Made by a program: the position numbers and the translations under genes. The notes beneath the pieces were generated by a model. It was not told where the DNA came from. It searched no databases and worked only from the letters and a program-made list of their open reading frames with translations. Positions 63,692 to 64,000 of a DNA stretch of 64,000 bases are shown here, piece after piece (positions within the stretch are counted from its first letter, which is position 1; each line of letters opens with the position of its first letter). The DNA comes from Aquitalea pelogenes. GTDB taxonomy: Bacteria > Pseudomonadota > Gammaproteobacteria > Burkholderiales > Chromobacteriaceae. The DNA lies in NCBI RefSeq assembly GCF_001515305.1, contig NZ_LNQV01000025.1, positions 1 through 64,000 on the forward strand, in the 5' to 3' direction.

Positions 63692-64000
63692 ATGAGCAGC
63701 ATTCTGAATGGCGGCTGTCTGTGTGGCGCCGTGCGCTACCGGGTGCATGGCCAGCCCTTTCATGTCACGCATTGCCATTGCATCAGCTGCCGCAAGGCCA
63801 GTGGTGCGGCGTTTCTCACCTGGTTCACCGTGCGTTTGATCGAACTGGAGTGGCTGAGTGAAAAGCCTGTCTACTATCACTCATCAACGGCGGTGCAGCG
63901 CGGTTTCTGTCCGCATTGCGGGGCCACGCTCAGTTATCAGCATGAGTCCGACCCGGACGATATCGACATCACCGCTGCCACGCTGGACGCGCCGGAGCAA
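63692..64000 (+). CDS. GFA-family (S-CENP-V fold) protein, partial
   Basis: First 103 residues of a gene cut by the window end. GGCLCGAVRYRVHG, THCHCISCRKASG and FCPHCGATLSY give the zinc-binding Cys pattern of the glutathione-dependent formaldehyde-activating (GFA) family. Most such proteins have unknown substrates. GGAG lies 9 bases before the ATG. Confidence 0.85.
   Translation, partial: MSSILNGGCLCGAVRYRVHGQPFHVTHCHCISCRKASGAAFLTWFTVRLIELEWLSEKPVYYHSSTAVQRGFCPHCGATLSYQHESDPDDIDITAATLDAPEQ

Noticed and set aside
1-64000. tRNA genes, CRISPR arrays, insertion sequences, prophage
   Set aside because: Intergenic regions were read for cloverleaf ends, direct repeats with spacers, transposase and phage genes; none found.

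Overview
The window is about 64 kb of GC-rich chromosome from a Gram-negative bacterium, most likely a betaproteobacterium of the Neisseriales/Chromobacteriaceae type (Aquitalea/Chromobacterium-like). This is inferred from protein similarity and gene order (trxA-rho, pcnB-folK-dNK-panBCD, norM-murB), not from a database search. I see no tRNA, CRISPR array, insertion sequence or prophage.

Layout: 1-120 is the 3' end of a 5S rRNA gene and its terminator. 234-4145 holds a GlrK/QseG/GlrR two-component system, followed by a small exported BON-like gene behind a textbook sigma-54 promoter with two upstream TGTC-N10-GACA motifs. 4.1-13.7 kb holds a DsrE-like protein, putA (two frameshifts), a branched-chain amino-acid binding lipoprotein, a protein phosphatase, a DUF1289-CWC fusion, an M14 deacylase and an orphan REC-HPt protein.

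13.7-37.4 kb is a complete 4-hydroxyphenylacetate (HPA) catabolic region. It encodes an Acinetobacter-type two-component HPA 3-hydroxylase (C1/C2), a porin and HpaX permease, the meta-cleavage operon hpaG1-G2-E-D-F-(MFS)-(SSADH)-H-I, the activator HpaA and the repressor HpaR. Between HpaA and HpaR lies an extra module: EutR-like AraC regulator, FeaB-like arylacetaldehyde dehydrogenase, class III transaminase, LuxR-type regulator, APC permease and DUF3156 protein. I infer that this module feeds arylethylamines such as tyramine into the HPA route. Two SDR genes and a moaF gene (37.5-40.1 kb) may belong to it. Similar AT-rich inverted repeats (TTAATATNTTAA) lie at five promoters of the region, and a 17-base exact repeat lies at two; these are candidate HpaR and HpaA sites.

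40-64 kb is mostly core: fabI, the yejABEF peptide importer, trxA, rho, a TRIC-family channel, a CoA-type NUDIX hydrolase, a diguanylate cyclase, nadC, a CbiM-like membrane protein, MAPEG and HAD proteins, murB, norM, a PolB-like exonuclease, pcnB-folK-dNK-panB-panC-panD, and a GFA-family gene cut by the window end.

Five single-base frame disruptions in four otherwise intact genes (putA twice, two SDRs, the exonuclease) look more like residual sequencing indels than true decay. Those genes should be read as probably functional until resequenced.
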